The notes below the pieces were generated by a model. It ran no database searches and was not told where the DNA came from. It saw nothing but the letters and a program-made list of their open reading frames with translations. Below are positions 43,498 to 52,628 of a stretch of DNA of 64,000 bases, in pieces (position 1 is the first letter of the stretch; each line of letters begins with the position of its first letter). The stretch is from Muribaculaceae bacterium. GTDB lineage: Bacteria; Bacteroidota; Bacteroidia; Bacteroidales; Muribaculaceae. Where the stretch lies: NCBI GenBank assembly GCA_017427945.1, contig JAFRRT010000039.1, positions 37,620-101,619 on the forward strand, read 5' to 3'. The position numbers and the translations under genes are program-made.

Positions 43498-46400
43498 ATG
43501 AAAAAATTCAACGAGTATAACGGGTTTAACCTGTCAGATATCAACAAGGAAGTCCTGCAGCAGTGGGACAAAGAAGATGTGTTCGGCCGCAGCATCAGCG
43601 AGCGTGAAGGCTCCAAGTCATATGTGTTTTATGAGGGTCCTCCCAGCGCAAACGGTATGCCCGGCATTCACCACGTGATGGCAAGGACCATCAAGGACAT
43701 CTTCTGCCGCTACAAGACGATGCAGGGCTACCAGGTGCTGCGCAAGGCTGGTTGGGACACCCACGGTCTGCCCGTAGAGCTTGGCGTAGAGAAAGCGCTC
43801 GGCATCACCAAGGAGGATATCGGCAAGAAAATCTCGGTCGATGAGTATAACGCCACCTGCCGCAAGGAGGTAATGAAATACACCCGCGAGTGGGAAGACC
43901 TCACTCACCGCATGGGCTATTGGGTGGACATGAAGAACCCCTACATCACGTTCAAGAACAGTTACATCGAGAGCCTGTGGTGGCTCTTGAAGCAACTCTA
44001 TAACAAGGGCTTGCTCTACAAGGGTTACACTATCCAGCCTTATTCGCCCGCTGCCGGTACCGGTCTGAGCTCCCACGAGCTGAACCTGCCGGGTTGCTAC
44101 CGTGACGTCAAGGACCAGACCGTGACCGCCCAGTTCAAAGTCTTGAGCGGCGACGAGCACCCCGTCATCAAGCAAATCAGCGAGAAGGCCGATGGAGGCT
44201 TCAACGAGGTGTATGTGCTGGCATGGACGACCACCCCGTGGACCCTGCCTAGCAACACTGCCCTGTGCGTAGGCAACAAGATTGACTATGTCGCTCTTGA
44301 GAGCTTCAATCCCTACAACGGCAAGCCCGCCGTGTATATTCTTGCCGAGGCACGTGTTGACGCCTACTTCAAACCCGAGGGTAAGGATCAGCCGATGGAG
44401 TACACTGCCGGCGAAAAGGTGGTGCCCTACAAGGTTATCGCCCGTTTCAAAGGTCAGGACCTGCTGGAGATGCGCTATGCACAGCTGTTCCCCTGGGTGA
44501 AGCCCGTTGACAAGATTGACGGCCAGGTTGTGGGCAACGACAACGGTTTCCGCGTCATCCCCGGTGATTATGTGACCACCGAGGACGGTACCGGCATCGT
44601 ACACATCGCTCCCACCTTTGGTGCCGATGATGCCCGCGTGGCCAAGGCCGCCGGTATCCCCGCCCTGTACATGATCAACAAGAAGATGGAGACCCGCCCC
44701 ATGGTGGACCTCACCGGTAAATACTACACCATCGAGGACCTTGACGAGGAATTTGTCAAGAACTTCGTCAATGTGGACCTCTACAGCGAGTATGCCGGCC
44801 GCTGGGTGAAGAACGCCTACGACCCGCAATACACCGTTGGAGGCAAATTCGACGAGGACGCCGCCAACAAGGCTGAGGACCTGAACATCTACATCTGCAT
44901 CCGCATGAAGCAGGAAGGCACCGCCTTCAAGATGGAGAAGCATGTCCACAACTATCCTCACTGCTGGCGCACCGACAAGCCCGTACTTTATTACCCGCTC
45001 GACAGCTGGTTCATCCGCGACACCGCCTGCCGCGACCGCATGATTGAACTCAACCACACCATCAACTGGAAACCTGAGCACACGGGTACCGGCCGCTTTG
45101 GCAAGTGGTTGGAGAACCTGAACGACTGGAACCTGAGCCGCAGCCGCTACTGGGGCACCCCGCTGCCCATCTGGCGCAACGACGACGGTGACGAGAAGTG
45201 CATCGGCAGCATCGAGGAACTCTATAACGAAATCGACAAGGCTGTCGCCGCCGGCGTGATGGCTAGCAATCCCTACAAGGACAAAGGCTTCGTTCCCGGC
45301 GACTACAGCGAGGAGAACTACAATAAGATTGACATCCACCGCCCCTATGTTGACGACATCGTCCTGGTGAGCGACAGCGGCAAGCCCATGAAGCGTGAGC
45401 TCGACCTCATCGACGTGTGGTTCGACAGCGGTGCGATGCCTTATGCCCAGTTGCACTACCCCTTTGAGAACAAGGACGCCGTGGACAGTAACCGCTACTT
45501 CCCCGCCGACTTCATCGCCGAGGGTGTGGACCAAACGCGCGGCTGGTTCTTCACGTTGCATGCCATCGCCACGATGGTGTTTGACAACGTGGCTTATAAG
45601 AACGTCATCAGCAACGGTCTGGTGCTCGACAAGAACGGCAACAAGATGAGTAAGCGTCTGGGCAACGCCGTTGACCCCTTCGGTGCTATCGAGAAATACG
45701 GCAGCGACCCGCTGCGCTGGTACATGATCAGCAACTCGTCACCCTGGGAGAACCTCAAGTTTGACGACGCCGGCGTAGTGGAGGTGGCACGCAAATTCTT
45801 CGGCACCCTCTACAACACCTACTCGTTCTTCGCACTGTATGCCAACGTGGACAACTTCGACCCCGAAGCTGCCCAGGTGCCCCTTGCCGAGCGTCCCGAG
45901 ATTGACCGCTGGATCATCTCGCTGCTCAACTCGCTCATCATCCAAGTCCAGGCCGATCTGGAGGACTATGAGCCCACCAAGGCCGCCCGTGCCATCAGCA
46001 CCTTTGTGAGCGACCACTTGAGCAACTGGTACGTGCGACTCAACCGCAAGCGCTTCTGGGGCGGCGAAATGACTCAAGACAAGTTGGCTGCTTATCAGAC
46101 GCTGCACCAGTGCCTCACTACCGTGGCATTGCTCATGGCTCCCGTGGCACCTTTCTACAGCGACCGCCTGTACCGCGACCTCACCCAAAGCGAGGCTTCG
46201 GTACACCTTGCCGCCTTCCCCAAGGCCGACGAGACCGTCATCGACAAGCGACTCGAGCAACGCATGCAGGCCGCTCAGGACATCACCTCGATGGTGCTGT
46301 CACTGCGCCGCAAGCAAAACCTCAAAGTGCGTCAGCCGCTTCAAGCCATCATGGTGCCCGTGCTCGACGACACCCAGCGTGCCGATGTCGAGGCCGTGGC

Positions 46401-46992
46401 CGACCTCATCCGCAACGAGGTGAACGTGAAGGAAATCAAGCTCGTGGGCAACGATGCCGGCATTCTTGTCAAGCGCGTGAAACCCGACTTCAAGAAACTT
46501 GGCCCGAAATATGGCAAGATCATGAAAGCGCTTGCCGCCAAGATTACCAGCCTGTCACAGCCCGAGATTGCACAGTTTGAGAAAGACGGCAAATTCGATA
46601 TCGACATTGACGGACAATTGGCAACCGTTGAGCTCGCCGACGTGGAAATCATCAGTGAAGACATCCCCGGCTGGCTCGTCGCCAACGAGGGCAACCTGAC
46701 CGTGGCACTCGACGTCACCGTGACCGAAGAGCTGCGTCTTGAGGGTATCGCCCGCGAACTTGTGAACCGCATCCAGAACGTGCGCAAGAGCAAAGACTTT
46801 GACATTACCGACAAGATTACCGTCACCATTGCTCCCGACGAGCGCACCGATGACGCCGTCAAGGCCTATGGCGATTATATCGCCCGCCAAGTGCTTGCCA
46901 ACAGCATTACCGTGGCACCCGTCGATGCCACTACCGCCGTTGAACTCGATATGGACGGTTGGATGCTGCCCGTGAACGTCGAGAAAGTGTAA
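43498..46992 (+). CDS. ileS: Isoleucyl-tRNA synthetase (long, eukaryote-like form)
   Basis: A 1164-residue class I synthetase. The nucleotide-binding site near residues 46-60 (EGPPSANGMPGIHHV) carries GIHH in place of HIGH, and the second motif is KMSKR (in NKMSKRLGNAVDP). The editing domain lies between them (WTTTPWTLPSNTALCVG). The length and the lack of a C-terminal zinc finger fit the long eukaryote-like type, a group often insensitive to mupirocin; that is inferred from type only. It leads an operon with a TraR/DksA-like gene and lspA, an arrangement I recall from Bacteroidales. Confidence 0.95.
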   Translation: MKKFNEYNGFNLSDINKEVLQQWDKEDVFGRSISEREGSKSYVFYEGPPSANGMPGIHHVMARTIKDIFCRYKTMQGYQVLRKAGWDTHGLPVELGVEKALGITKEDIGKKISVDEYNATCRKEVMKYTREWEDLTHRMGYWVDMKNPYITFKNSYIESLWWLLKQLYNKGLLYKGYTIQPYSPAAGTGLSSHELNLPGCYRDVKDQTVTAQFKVLSGDEHPVIKQISEKADGGFNEVYVLAWTTTPWTLPSNTALCVGNKIDYVALESFNPYNGKPAVYILAEARVDAYFKPEGKDQPMEYTAGEKVVPYKVIARFKGQDLLEMRYAQLFPWVKPVDKIDGQVVGNDNGFRVIPGDYVTTEDGTGIVHIAPTFGADDARVAKAAGIPALYMINKKMETRPMVDLTGKYYTIEDLDEEFVKNFVNVDLYSEYAGRWVKNAYDPQYTVGGKFDEDAANKAEDLNIYICIRMKQEGTAFKMEKHVHNYPHCWRTDKPVLYYPLDSWFIRDTACRDRMIELNHTINWKPEHTGTGRFGKWLENLNDWNLSRSRYWGTPLPIWRNDDGDEKCIGSIEELYNEIDKAVAAGVMASNPYKDKGFVPGDYSEENYNKIDIHRPYVDDIVLVSDSGKPMKRELDLIDVWFDSGAMPYAQLHYPFENKDAVDSNRYFPADFIAEGVDQTRGWFFTLHAIATMVFDNVAYKNVISNGLVLDKNGNKMSKRLGNAVDPFGAIEKYGSDPLRWYMISNSSPWENLKFDDAGVVEVARKFFGTLYNTYSFFALYANVDNFDPEAAQVPLAERPEIDRWIISLLNSLIIQVQADLEDYEPTKAARAISTFVSDHLSNWYVRLNRKRFWGGEMTQDKLAAYQTLHQCLTTVALLMAPVAPFYSDRLYRDLTQSEASVHLAAFPKADETVIDKRLEQRMQAAQDITSMVLSLRRKQNLKVRQPLQAIMVPVLDDTQRADVEAVADLIRNEVNVKEIKLVGNDAGILVKRVKPDFKKLGPKYGKIMKALAAKITSLSQPEIAQFEKDGKFDIDIDGQLATVELADVEIISEDIPGWLVANEGNLTVALDVTVTEELRLEGIARELVNRIQNVRKSKDFDITDKITVTIAPDERTDDAVKAYGDYIARQVLANSITVAPVDATTAVELDMDGWMLPVNVEKV

Positions 46993-47033
46993 AATTACCG
47001 AACAATAACAATAACTCTCATATATAACCGATT

Positions 47034-47420
47034 ATGGCTACAAAACGAGAAAAGACAAGATACAGCGACGAAGAGCTGCAAGAGTTCAAGGAACTCATTC
47101 TTGCCAAGATAGAACAGGCCGAGGAGAATTACAAGCGCCTCACCGACACCATCATGGTGGACGAGTCAAATCCCACTTTCAAGCTGATGGAAGAAGGCGC
47201 CTCAACGCTTCAAAAGGAGGTGTCGAGCCAGCAAGCCGAGCGCCAGCTGGACTTCATCCGCAAGTTGCAGGCAGCACTGGTGCGCATCGAGAACAAGACC
47301 TACGGTGTGTGCCGCATCACTGGCAAGCTCATCCCCAAGGAGCGTCTGCTGGCCGTTCCTCACGCCACCCTGTCAATCGAGGGCAAGGAGATTGAGGCAA
47401 AAAACAAGAAGAACTATTGA
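47034..47420 (+). CDS. TraR/DksA-family regulator with degenerate zinc finger
   Basis: A 128-residue protein: a coiled-coil N-terminal half (residues about 10-85, FKELILAKIEQAEENYKRL) and a C-terminal segment YGVCRITGKLIPKERLLAVPHATLS typical of the DksA/TraR family. Only one of the four usual zinc-binding cysteines remains, which is common for the Bacteroidota version. DksA proteins enter the secondary channel of RNA polymerase and, with ppGpp, adjust transcription. It lies 41 bp after ileS and 17 bp before lspA. Confidence 0.87.
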   Translation: MATKREKTRYSDEELQEFKELILAKIEQAEENYKRLTDTIMVDESNPTFKLMEEGASTLQKEVSSQQAERQLDFIRKLQAALVRIENKTYGVCRITGKLIPKERLLAVPHATLSIEGKEIEAKNKKNY

Positions 47421-47437
47421 TGTGAGGTTGCCCGCGC

Positions 47438-48142
47438 ATGAAACTCTCTAACGGCAAGCTGGCAGCGTTTATCATCGCGCTGGTCATCATCATTGACCAA
47501 ATCCTGAAGATTTGGGTCAAGACCCATTTCTACTACGGTGAGGAGTATGAGATCACTTCCTGGTTCAAACTGCTCTTCATCGAGAACAACGGCATGGCGT
47601 TCGGTATGGAGCTGGGCAGCAAGCTGTTGCTCACCCTGTTCCGCATCATCGCGTCGGCCGCTTTCATCTACTACCTGTGGAAACTGCGTTCCCGCGCCGA
47701 CGTGCCTAAGGGCTACATCGTCTGCATCGCGCTGATAACAGCTGGAGCCCTGGGCAATGTCATCGATTGTGTTGCCTATGGCTTGATTTTCAACAATCCC
47801 GCTCCGCCTCAAGTGGCACAACTGTTCCCGCCTGACGGGGGCTACGCCACCCTGTTCAACGGACGCGTTGTTGATATGCTCTATTTCCCGCTGTGTGAGT
47901 GGGATTGGCCCCAGTGGATGCCCATGGTCGGCGGCAACCATTTCGTGTTCTTCCAGCCCATCTTCAACGTGGCTGATGCCTCATTGAGTGTGAGCGTCGT
48001 CGTGCTCATCCTCTTCTATGCCCGCTATCTTGCCACCGCGACCACCAAGGAAGAGAACCCCGATTCCCTCGAAAATCCTGAGCTTTCCGAGAGCACTGAG
48101 AACACCGAGAGTTCCGAGGAAAGTCCCGAGTCAATTGAATGA
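47438..48142 (+). CDS. lspA: Lipoprotein signal peptidase with acidic C-terminal tail
   Basis: A 234-residue inner-membrane aspartic peptidase that removes the signal peptide from prolipoproteins. Four transmembrane helices are seen. The catalytic Asp pair lies in LGNVIDCVAYG and IFNVADASLS. There is an extra loop between helices, usual in this phylum. The last 35 residues are a Glu/Ser/Asn-rich tail beyond the normal family end. The tail is cytoplasmic if the topology is standard. Its position before a lipoprotein gene (DUF4296) fits the pathway. Confidence 0.93.
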   Translation: MKLSNGKLAAFIIALVIIIDQILKIWVKTHFYYGEEYEITSWFKLLFIENNGMAFGMELGSKLLLTLFRIIASAAFIYYLWKLRSRADVPKGYIVCIALITAGALGNVIDCVAYGLIFNNPAPPQVAQLFPPDGGYATLFNGRVVDMLYFPLCEWDWPQWMPMVGGNHFVFFQPIFNVADASLSVSVVVLILFYARYLATATTKEENPDSLENPELSESTENTESSEESPESIE

Positions 48143-48146
48143 CACC

Positions 48147-49043
48147 ATGCGCCGCCTCTCCACGCTCATATTACCATTGCTCCTGTTCATCCCGCTGATG
48201 ATTTCGTGCGGGAAGACGCCCGGCGGCGTACTGAGCCAGAACGAGATGGCGGACCTTATCGTGGACCTGCAACTTGCCGAGGTCTATATCGACAGCCGCA
48301 GTGGTGACTTCCAGACCGATTCGAGCAAACAGGTCATCAAGCAATCCATCTTTAAGAAACACGGCATCACCCAGAAAGAGTATGACTCTTCGATGGTGTG
48401 GTATGCCCACAACATGGAAGACTATGTCAAGGCCTATGACAAGGCCGTGGGCAAACTCAAACATCGCTACGATAAGCTCGACAACGGTAAGGGCAACAAT
48501 AACATGCCCGCTGAAATGATGGGGATGAATGAAGAAAAGCCCGCAGCACCCACCCACGAGGCAACACCTAAATCGACCATGCCTCGCGGTGTGAGAGGGC
48601 TGCGCAAACTAAATGCCGACGCCATGGGCGACACCGTTGACCTGTGGCAAGGCAAGCGCAATTACATGTTTGCACAAGGCGCCCAACAAGGATTCATCAC
48701 CTTCGACTTCCCTCATGACCCCAATCATCAATCCGGTGACCGCTACCAGCTTGCCTACAAGCTCTACCCTGGCGGCAACAAGTTCAAGGTGTGCCTGAAC
48801 GTGGATTATACCGACGGCTCAACGTCCCAGATGAGTCGCGGCACCTATAGCGACGGCTGGGTGGCCATCGACTTGCAGAGCGACACTTCACGACAGGTAA
48901 GGCGCATTTACGGCTACATCAGCTATGACGTCAAACGTGGTCACATCGCCTATGTGGACAGCCTGTCGCTCATGCGCACCCGCAAGAATCTTAAATACTA
49001 CAACAGCATCCACGCCCAACGGCTGCTGGAACGCAAAAAGTGA
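48147..49043 (+). CDS. DUF4296 lipoprotein
   Basis: A 298-residue lipoprotein starting at ATG 48147, four bases after lspA. The lipobox is LMISC-GKTP. The N-terminal region (about 28-115, LSQNEMADLIVDLQLAEVYI ... KHGITQKEYDSSMVWYAHN) is the DUF4296 domain. The C-terminal half is a beta-rich domain with no clear relative (YKLYPGGNKFKVCLNVDYTDGS). The function is unknown. An in-frame ATG at 48018 lies inside lspA and would bury the signal peptide, so it is rejected. Confidence 0.85.
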   Translation: MRRLSTLILPLLLFIPLMISCGKTPGGVLSQNEMADLIVDLQLAEVYIDSRSGDFQTDSSKQVIKQSIFKKHGITQKEYDSSMVWYAHNMEDYVKAYDKAVGKLKHRYDKLDNGKGNNNMPAEMMGMNEEKPAAPTHEATPKSTMPRGVRGLRKLNADAMGDTVDLWQGKRNYMFAQGAQQGFITFDFPHDPNHQSGDRYQLAYKLYPGGNKFKVCLNVDYTDGSTSQMSRGTYSDGWVAIDLQSDTSRQVRRIYGYISYDVKRGHIAYVDSLSLMRTRKNLKYYNSIHAQRLLERKK

Positions 49044-49069
49044 CACACCACCCCAAACCTCTCTCCTTC

Positions 49070-49654
49070 ATGAACAACCTGTACCTGCAATTGTTCCTGA
49101 CCTTCTGCAAAATCGGCGCCTTCACCTTTGGGGGTGGCTGGGCAATGATCAGCATCATCCAGCGGGAGATTGTGGAGCGGCACAAGTGGTTAGAGCTCAA
49201 CGAGTTCCTTGACCTGTTGGCTGTAGCCCAGTCCATGCCGGGAATTCTTGCAGTCAACATCAGTGTCGTAGTCGGCGACCGCCTTAAGGGCCTGAAAGGC
49301 AGCATCTGTGCCGCGCTTGGGACCATCCTGCCGTCTTTCCTGATGATTCTTGCCATTGCCATCTTCCTCACGCCTGACACCATCAAGAACAATGCGGTCA
49401 TCAGCCGCATCTTCAAGGGCATACGTCCCGCTGTGGTCGCCCTTATCATCGCCCCGGTCCTCACGACTGCCAAGAGTGCGGGCATCAACTGGAAGACCGT
49501 GATGATTCCCGTGACAGTGGCACTGCTCATCTACAGCAAGATACCCTACATCTCAAACCCCATCATCTTCATCGTGCTTGGGGCAATTGGAGGATACATT
49601 TATTATATGCGCTCATTGATGCGCACCACAGGAAAGGAGGGTCCCGATGCTTGA
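49070..49654 (+). CDS. Chromate transporter family protein, subunit 1
   Basis: A 194-residue membrane protein of the short-chain CHR family with the N-terminal motif KIGAFTFGGGWAMI and five to six hydrophobic segments. ATG 49070 (MNNLYLQLF) fits the family start. A GTG at 49040 overlaps the previous stop (GTGA) and would add ten residues, so it is also possible. Short CHR proteins occur in pairs with opposite topology. Known members export chromate; in gut anaerobes sulfate or another anion may be the real substrate. Confidence 0.88.
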   Translation: MNNLYLQLFLTFCKIGAFTFGGGWAMISIIQREIVERHKWLELNEFLDLLAVAQSMPGILAVNISVVVGDRLKGLKGSICAALGTILPSFLMILAIAIFLTPDTIKNNAVISRIFKGIRPAVVALIIAPVLTTAKSAGINWKTVMIPVTVALLIYSKIPYISNPIIFIVLGAIGGYIYYMRSLMRTTGKEGPDA

Positions 49655-50189
49655 GAACTACCTGAAACTCATCTGGGCATACCTGAAAATCGGACTGTTC
49701 GGATTCGGCGGAGGCTACGCGATGCTCTCCCTCATCCAGCGCGAGGTGGTGGATTCGGGGTGGATCACCAGCCAGATGTTTACCGACATCGTCGCCATCT
49801 CACAGATGACGCCCGGTCCCATCGGCATCAACAGCGCCACCTACATCGGCTATGTTGTCACCGGCAGCGTGTTGGGTTCCATCGTTGCCACGCTTACCGT
49901 GGTGCTGCCGCCATTCATCCTGACGCTCATCGCCTGCCACTATATCGACCGCCATCGCCAGAGTCCGTTCATCAAGGGAGCGTTCATGGGTTTGCGACCG
50001 GTAGTTGTCGGCCTCATCGCATCGGCCGCATTGCTGCTGATGAACAGTGAAAACTTCGGATACCTGATGAACGAGCGCCTTATCACCATCGCAATTTGCG
50101 TCGCATCGTTCTGTATCGTCTATTTCACCCGCATTCACCCCATCCTTGTCATCATCCTGGCAGGCCTAATTGGCTTCCTCGTTTTTTAA
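49647..50189 (+). CDS. Chromate transporter family protein, subunit 2
   Basis: A 180-residue partner of the preceding gene, overlapping it by eight bases. It shows KIGLFGFGGGYAMLSLIQREVV and the conserved SQMTPGPIGINSATYIGY. The two halves together equal one long-chain ChrA. It is the last gene of the ileS operon as far as can be seen. Confidence 0.88.
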   Translation: MLENYLKLIWAYLKIGLFGFGGGYAMLSLIQREVVDSGWITSQMFTDIVAISQMTPGPIGINSATYIGYVVTGSVLGSIVATLTVVLPPFILTLIACHYIDRHRQSPFIKGAFMGLRPVVVGLIASAALLLMNSENFGYLMNERLITIAICVASFCIVYFTRIHPILVIILAGLIGFLVF

Positions 50190-50396
50190 AAACGCGGGAA
50201 AAACACCACTTTTTACTGTCAAAAACACATATTTTATAGTGCAAATCACGGCACACCGACTTGTCTTTTCATTTGACTGAAAATTAATTGTTTGCATTTT
50301 ATAGAGGTCATTTTTTGACAAGTACAAAGTCCAAAAATCAACAATTTTCATAGATAAAACTGCCATTTTTCATAATACCGAAAAAATCAATGGTAG

Positions 50397-50617
50397 TAAT
50401 TTTGCACCGCAAACAATATTTCTCCAAATTTCAATAATACGATTTTGTATTATTTAGTTATGCTGACAAGAAAATAGAATAACATCTTTTGATGGTAGTT
50501 AATGTTGATTAAATGATTATTTAAGCCCAACCTTAAAATCTCAATCCATCTATTAAACGCAAGCAATAGAAAACATGAGAATTAACGGCGTCTGCGAGAG
50601 CAGATGCCGTTTTTGAT
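50397..50617 (+). ncRNA. Candidate small RNA upstream of pfkA
   Basis: TAATTTTG (50397-50404) is a -7 box, and a strong terminator, AACGGCGTCTGC (50584-50595), loop GAGA, 50600-50611, ends in TTTTTG. The roughly 200 bases between hold no ORF longer than about 13 codons but do hold a hairpin AATAATAC-GATTTT-GTATTATT (50433-50454). The stretch 50190-50396 before it shows nothing definite. The -33 element is weak, so this is tentative. Confidence 0.45.
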
Positions 50618-50681
50618 TAATCAGTATTGACCATTTTCTCGGATTTTGTGGCACAGCGATTCATTTTTCACGAAAAAAGCG

Positions 50682-50689
50682 TATATTTG
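50682..50689 (+). promoter_or_regulatory. -7 box of pfkA
   Basis: TATATTTG followed by CGG, 40 bp before the ATG at 50729; it lies after the terminator at 50611, so pfkA has its own start. Confidence 0.6.
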
Positions 50690-50728
50690 CGGTCTAAAGA
50701 TAATGAGCAACAATTAAAGAATTTCGTT

Positions 50729-51715
50729 ATGGCTGAGATCAAGACTATAGGATTGTTGACATCGGGAGGCGATGCCCCCGGAATGAATGCCGCGATACGT
50801 GCGGTGACCCGCGCCGCAATCTTCAACGGATTCAAAGTAAAGGGTATCTACCGCGGCTACAAGGGACTGGTGGATGACGAGATTGTAGATTTGCAGACAC
50901 AGAGCGTGTCGGGCATCATGCACCACGGCGGCACCATCCTCAAGACGGCGCGATGCAAAGAGTTCATGACCGTAGAGGGCCGTCAGCAAGCACATGAGAA
51001 CATTAAGAAGCACGGCATCGATGCGCTGGTGGTCATCGGCGGTGACGGCTCATTGAGTGGCGCCCGGCAATTTGCCAACGAGTTTGACTTCCCCATCGTG
51101 GGTATACCCGGTACCATCGACAATGACCTCAACGGCACCGACCACACCATCGGTTATGACACGGCACTGAACACCATCATGTGGTGTGTGGACCGCATTC
51201 GCGACACGGCATCGAGCCATGAGCGCCTGTTCATCATCGAGGTAATGGGTCGCGAGTCGGGCTTCCTTGCTCTCAATGGCGCCATCGCCAGCGGGGCCGA
51301 GGCCGCCATCATACCGGAAATGTCAACCGAGGTGGATCAACTTTCGGAACTGATTCAGAGCGGTTTCCGCAAAAGCAAGAACTCATCGATCGTCCTTGTC
51401 GCCGAGAGCCCTGCCACGGGCGGCGCCATGGGCGTGGCCGAAAGAATCAGAAAAGAGTTCCCTCAATATAACTTGCGAGTGCGCGTGACCATCCTGGGAC
51501 ACCTGCAGCGCGGTGGCAGTCCTACTGCCCAGGACCGCATCCTTGCTTCACGCATGGGTGCAGCCGCCATCGACGCACTGCTTGAGGGCCAGCGCAACAT
51601 CATGATTGGTGACGATGACGAGAAAATCGTCTATGTACCCTTCAGCAAGGCCATCCGCCACGGCAAGGAAATCGACCGGGACCTGCTGGAGTTGCTGAAA
51701 AAGCTCTCCATCTGA
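50729..51715 (+). CDS. pfkA: ATP-dependent 6-phosphofructokinase
   Basis: A 328-residue glycolytic kinase making fructose 1,6-bisphosphate. It shows the ATP loop [10 protein letters not shown] (about residues 9-18), GGDGSL, the substrate motif [20 protein letters not shown] with the catalytic Asp, and GHLQRGG. The Gly in GGDGS supports ATP over pyrophosphate. ATG 50729 begins the family N-terminus; the in-frame ATG at 50627 lies before the -7 box and is rejected. Confidence 0.94.
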   Translation: MAEIKTIGLLTSGGDAPGMNAAIRAVTRAAIFNGFKVKGIYRGYKGLVDDEIVDLQTQSVSGIMHHGGTILKTARCKEFMTVEGRQQAHENIKKHGIDALVVIGGDGSLSGARQFANEFDFPIVGIPGTIDNDLNGTDHTIGYDTALNTIMWCVDRIRDTASSHERLFIIEVMGRESGFLALNGAIASGAEAAIIPEMSTEVDQLSELIQSGFRKSKNSSIVLVAESPATGGAMGVAERIRKEFPQYNLRVRVTILGHLQRGGSPTAQDRILASRMGAAAIDALLEGQRNIMIGDDDEKIVYVPFSKAIRHGKEIDRDLLELLKKLSI

Positions 51716-51743
51716 TACCGAAGGGCATAAAAGGACAAAAAGA

Positions 51744-51780
51744 AATTGGGAATGAGCCTATAACGGTCACATTCCCAATT
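51744..51780. terminator. Terminator between pfkA and the DUF805 gene
   Basis: AATTGGGAATG (51744-51754) pairs perfectly with 51770-51780, followed by CTTTTTCTTTT. Confidence 0.88.
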
Positions 51781-51800
51781 CTTTTTCTTTTATCTCAGTT

Positions 51801-52457
51801 TTACTGATACTTGGGTGAGGGACCATACTTGTTCTCGGTCCACTTGCTATCTAACAGCGAGAAAACCAACAAGACAATGCCCAAAATAAAGCATCCCACG
51901 CCACAAGCACTCATAATGGTTGCCAGCGTGGGTGACGCCATCATGGAATTGGCTATCTCTTGTGCCATCTCAAAAGGATCTGTCCCCGCACCCATCTTAT
52001 TGAGGAAGGGCCACATAAGGCGGGAGTAGCAAAAGGCATAAACAATAGCCAACACTGCTGCAAGGGCCACCCACCAGCCGCTACGACCCGTATCATGCAG
52101 ACGACGCGTCAACACAGCATAAGCCGGGACGATAAAGGCCAGCATGAGCACCATAACGAGCACAATGGCCAACGTAGTCGGTTCAATACCAAAGACGCCA
52201 CTAAGCGCCGAGGACAACAAGGCTGCCAAAAATGAACCCACAAAATAAACAATCACAAGAAAGAGCACAAACCACCAGTACTCGCTGCGACGGGCACGGC
52301 CCGTGAAGTCACAGTACTTGCGCAAGCAGGTTTTCACCGCCTCGATGGGGCCCATCGTGGGCAGCGCCGTCACGCGGGGTTGATACTGCGGCACCTGGGG
52401 CGGCACCTGTTGCTGCTGTGGATTAAACACAGGGGGTTGCGGTTGATTCTGTTCCAT
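51801..52457 (-). CDS. DUF805 membrane protein
   Basis: A 218-residue protein. A Gln/Pro-rich cytoplasmic tail (about 1-40) precedes the DUF805 domain: CDFTGRARRSEYWWFVLF, then four hydrophobic helices with RRLHDTGRSGWW between them. DUF805 proteins are common small inner-membrane proteins of unknown function. ATG 52457 (MEQNQP) is chosen over 52487 because the ten extra residues are not family-like. No partner gene is evident. Confidence 0.85.
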   Translation of the reverse strand: MEQNQPQPPVFNPQQQQVPPQVPQYQPRVTALPTMGPIEAVKTCLRKYCDFTGRARRSEYWWFVLFLVIVYFVGSFLAALLSSALSGVFGIEPTTLAIVLVMVLMLAFIVPAYAVLTRRLHDTGRSGWWVALAAVLAIVYAFCYSRLMWPFLNKMGAGTDPFEMAQEIANSMMASPTLATIMSACGVGCFILGIVLLVFSLLDSKWTENKYGPSPKYQ

Positions 52458-52596
52458 ATCAATGATTCTTTTAAAGTTTAGTTTCAATCCACAAAAATAG
52501 ACATTTTTTCATTGACATAGACAATCTTTGGATATTTTTGGCGACATCTCAACTATTAGAGCCTGCTCCATGTCCATCGATTTGCACATATTTTTG

Positions 52597-52604
52597 TAAT
52601 TTTG
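52597..52604 (+). promoter_or_regulatory. -7 box of menA-queA
   Basis: TAATTTTG followed by CGGGC, 25 bp before the menA start. Confidence 0.5.
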
Positions 52605-52628
52605 CGGGCACATTATAATAATAAGCGC

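Noticed and set aside
43618-45561. 647-codon minus-strand frame opposite ileS
   Set aside because: Shadow of the IleRS codons; composition is typical of antisense reading and no family is recognised.
48018-48146. Upstream start of the DUF4296 lipoprotein inside lspA
   Set aside because: The added 43 residues are Pro/Arg-rich frame-shifted lspA sequence and would bury the lipobox.
50627-50728. Upstream ATG for pfkA
   Set aside because: It precedes the -7 box and adds residues not found in phosphofructokinases; ATG 50729 matches the family start.
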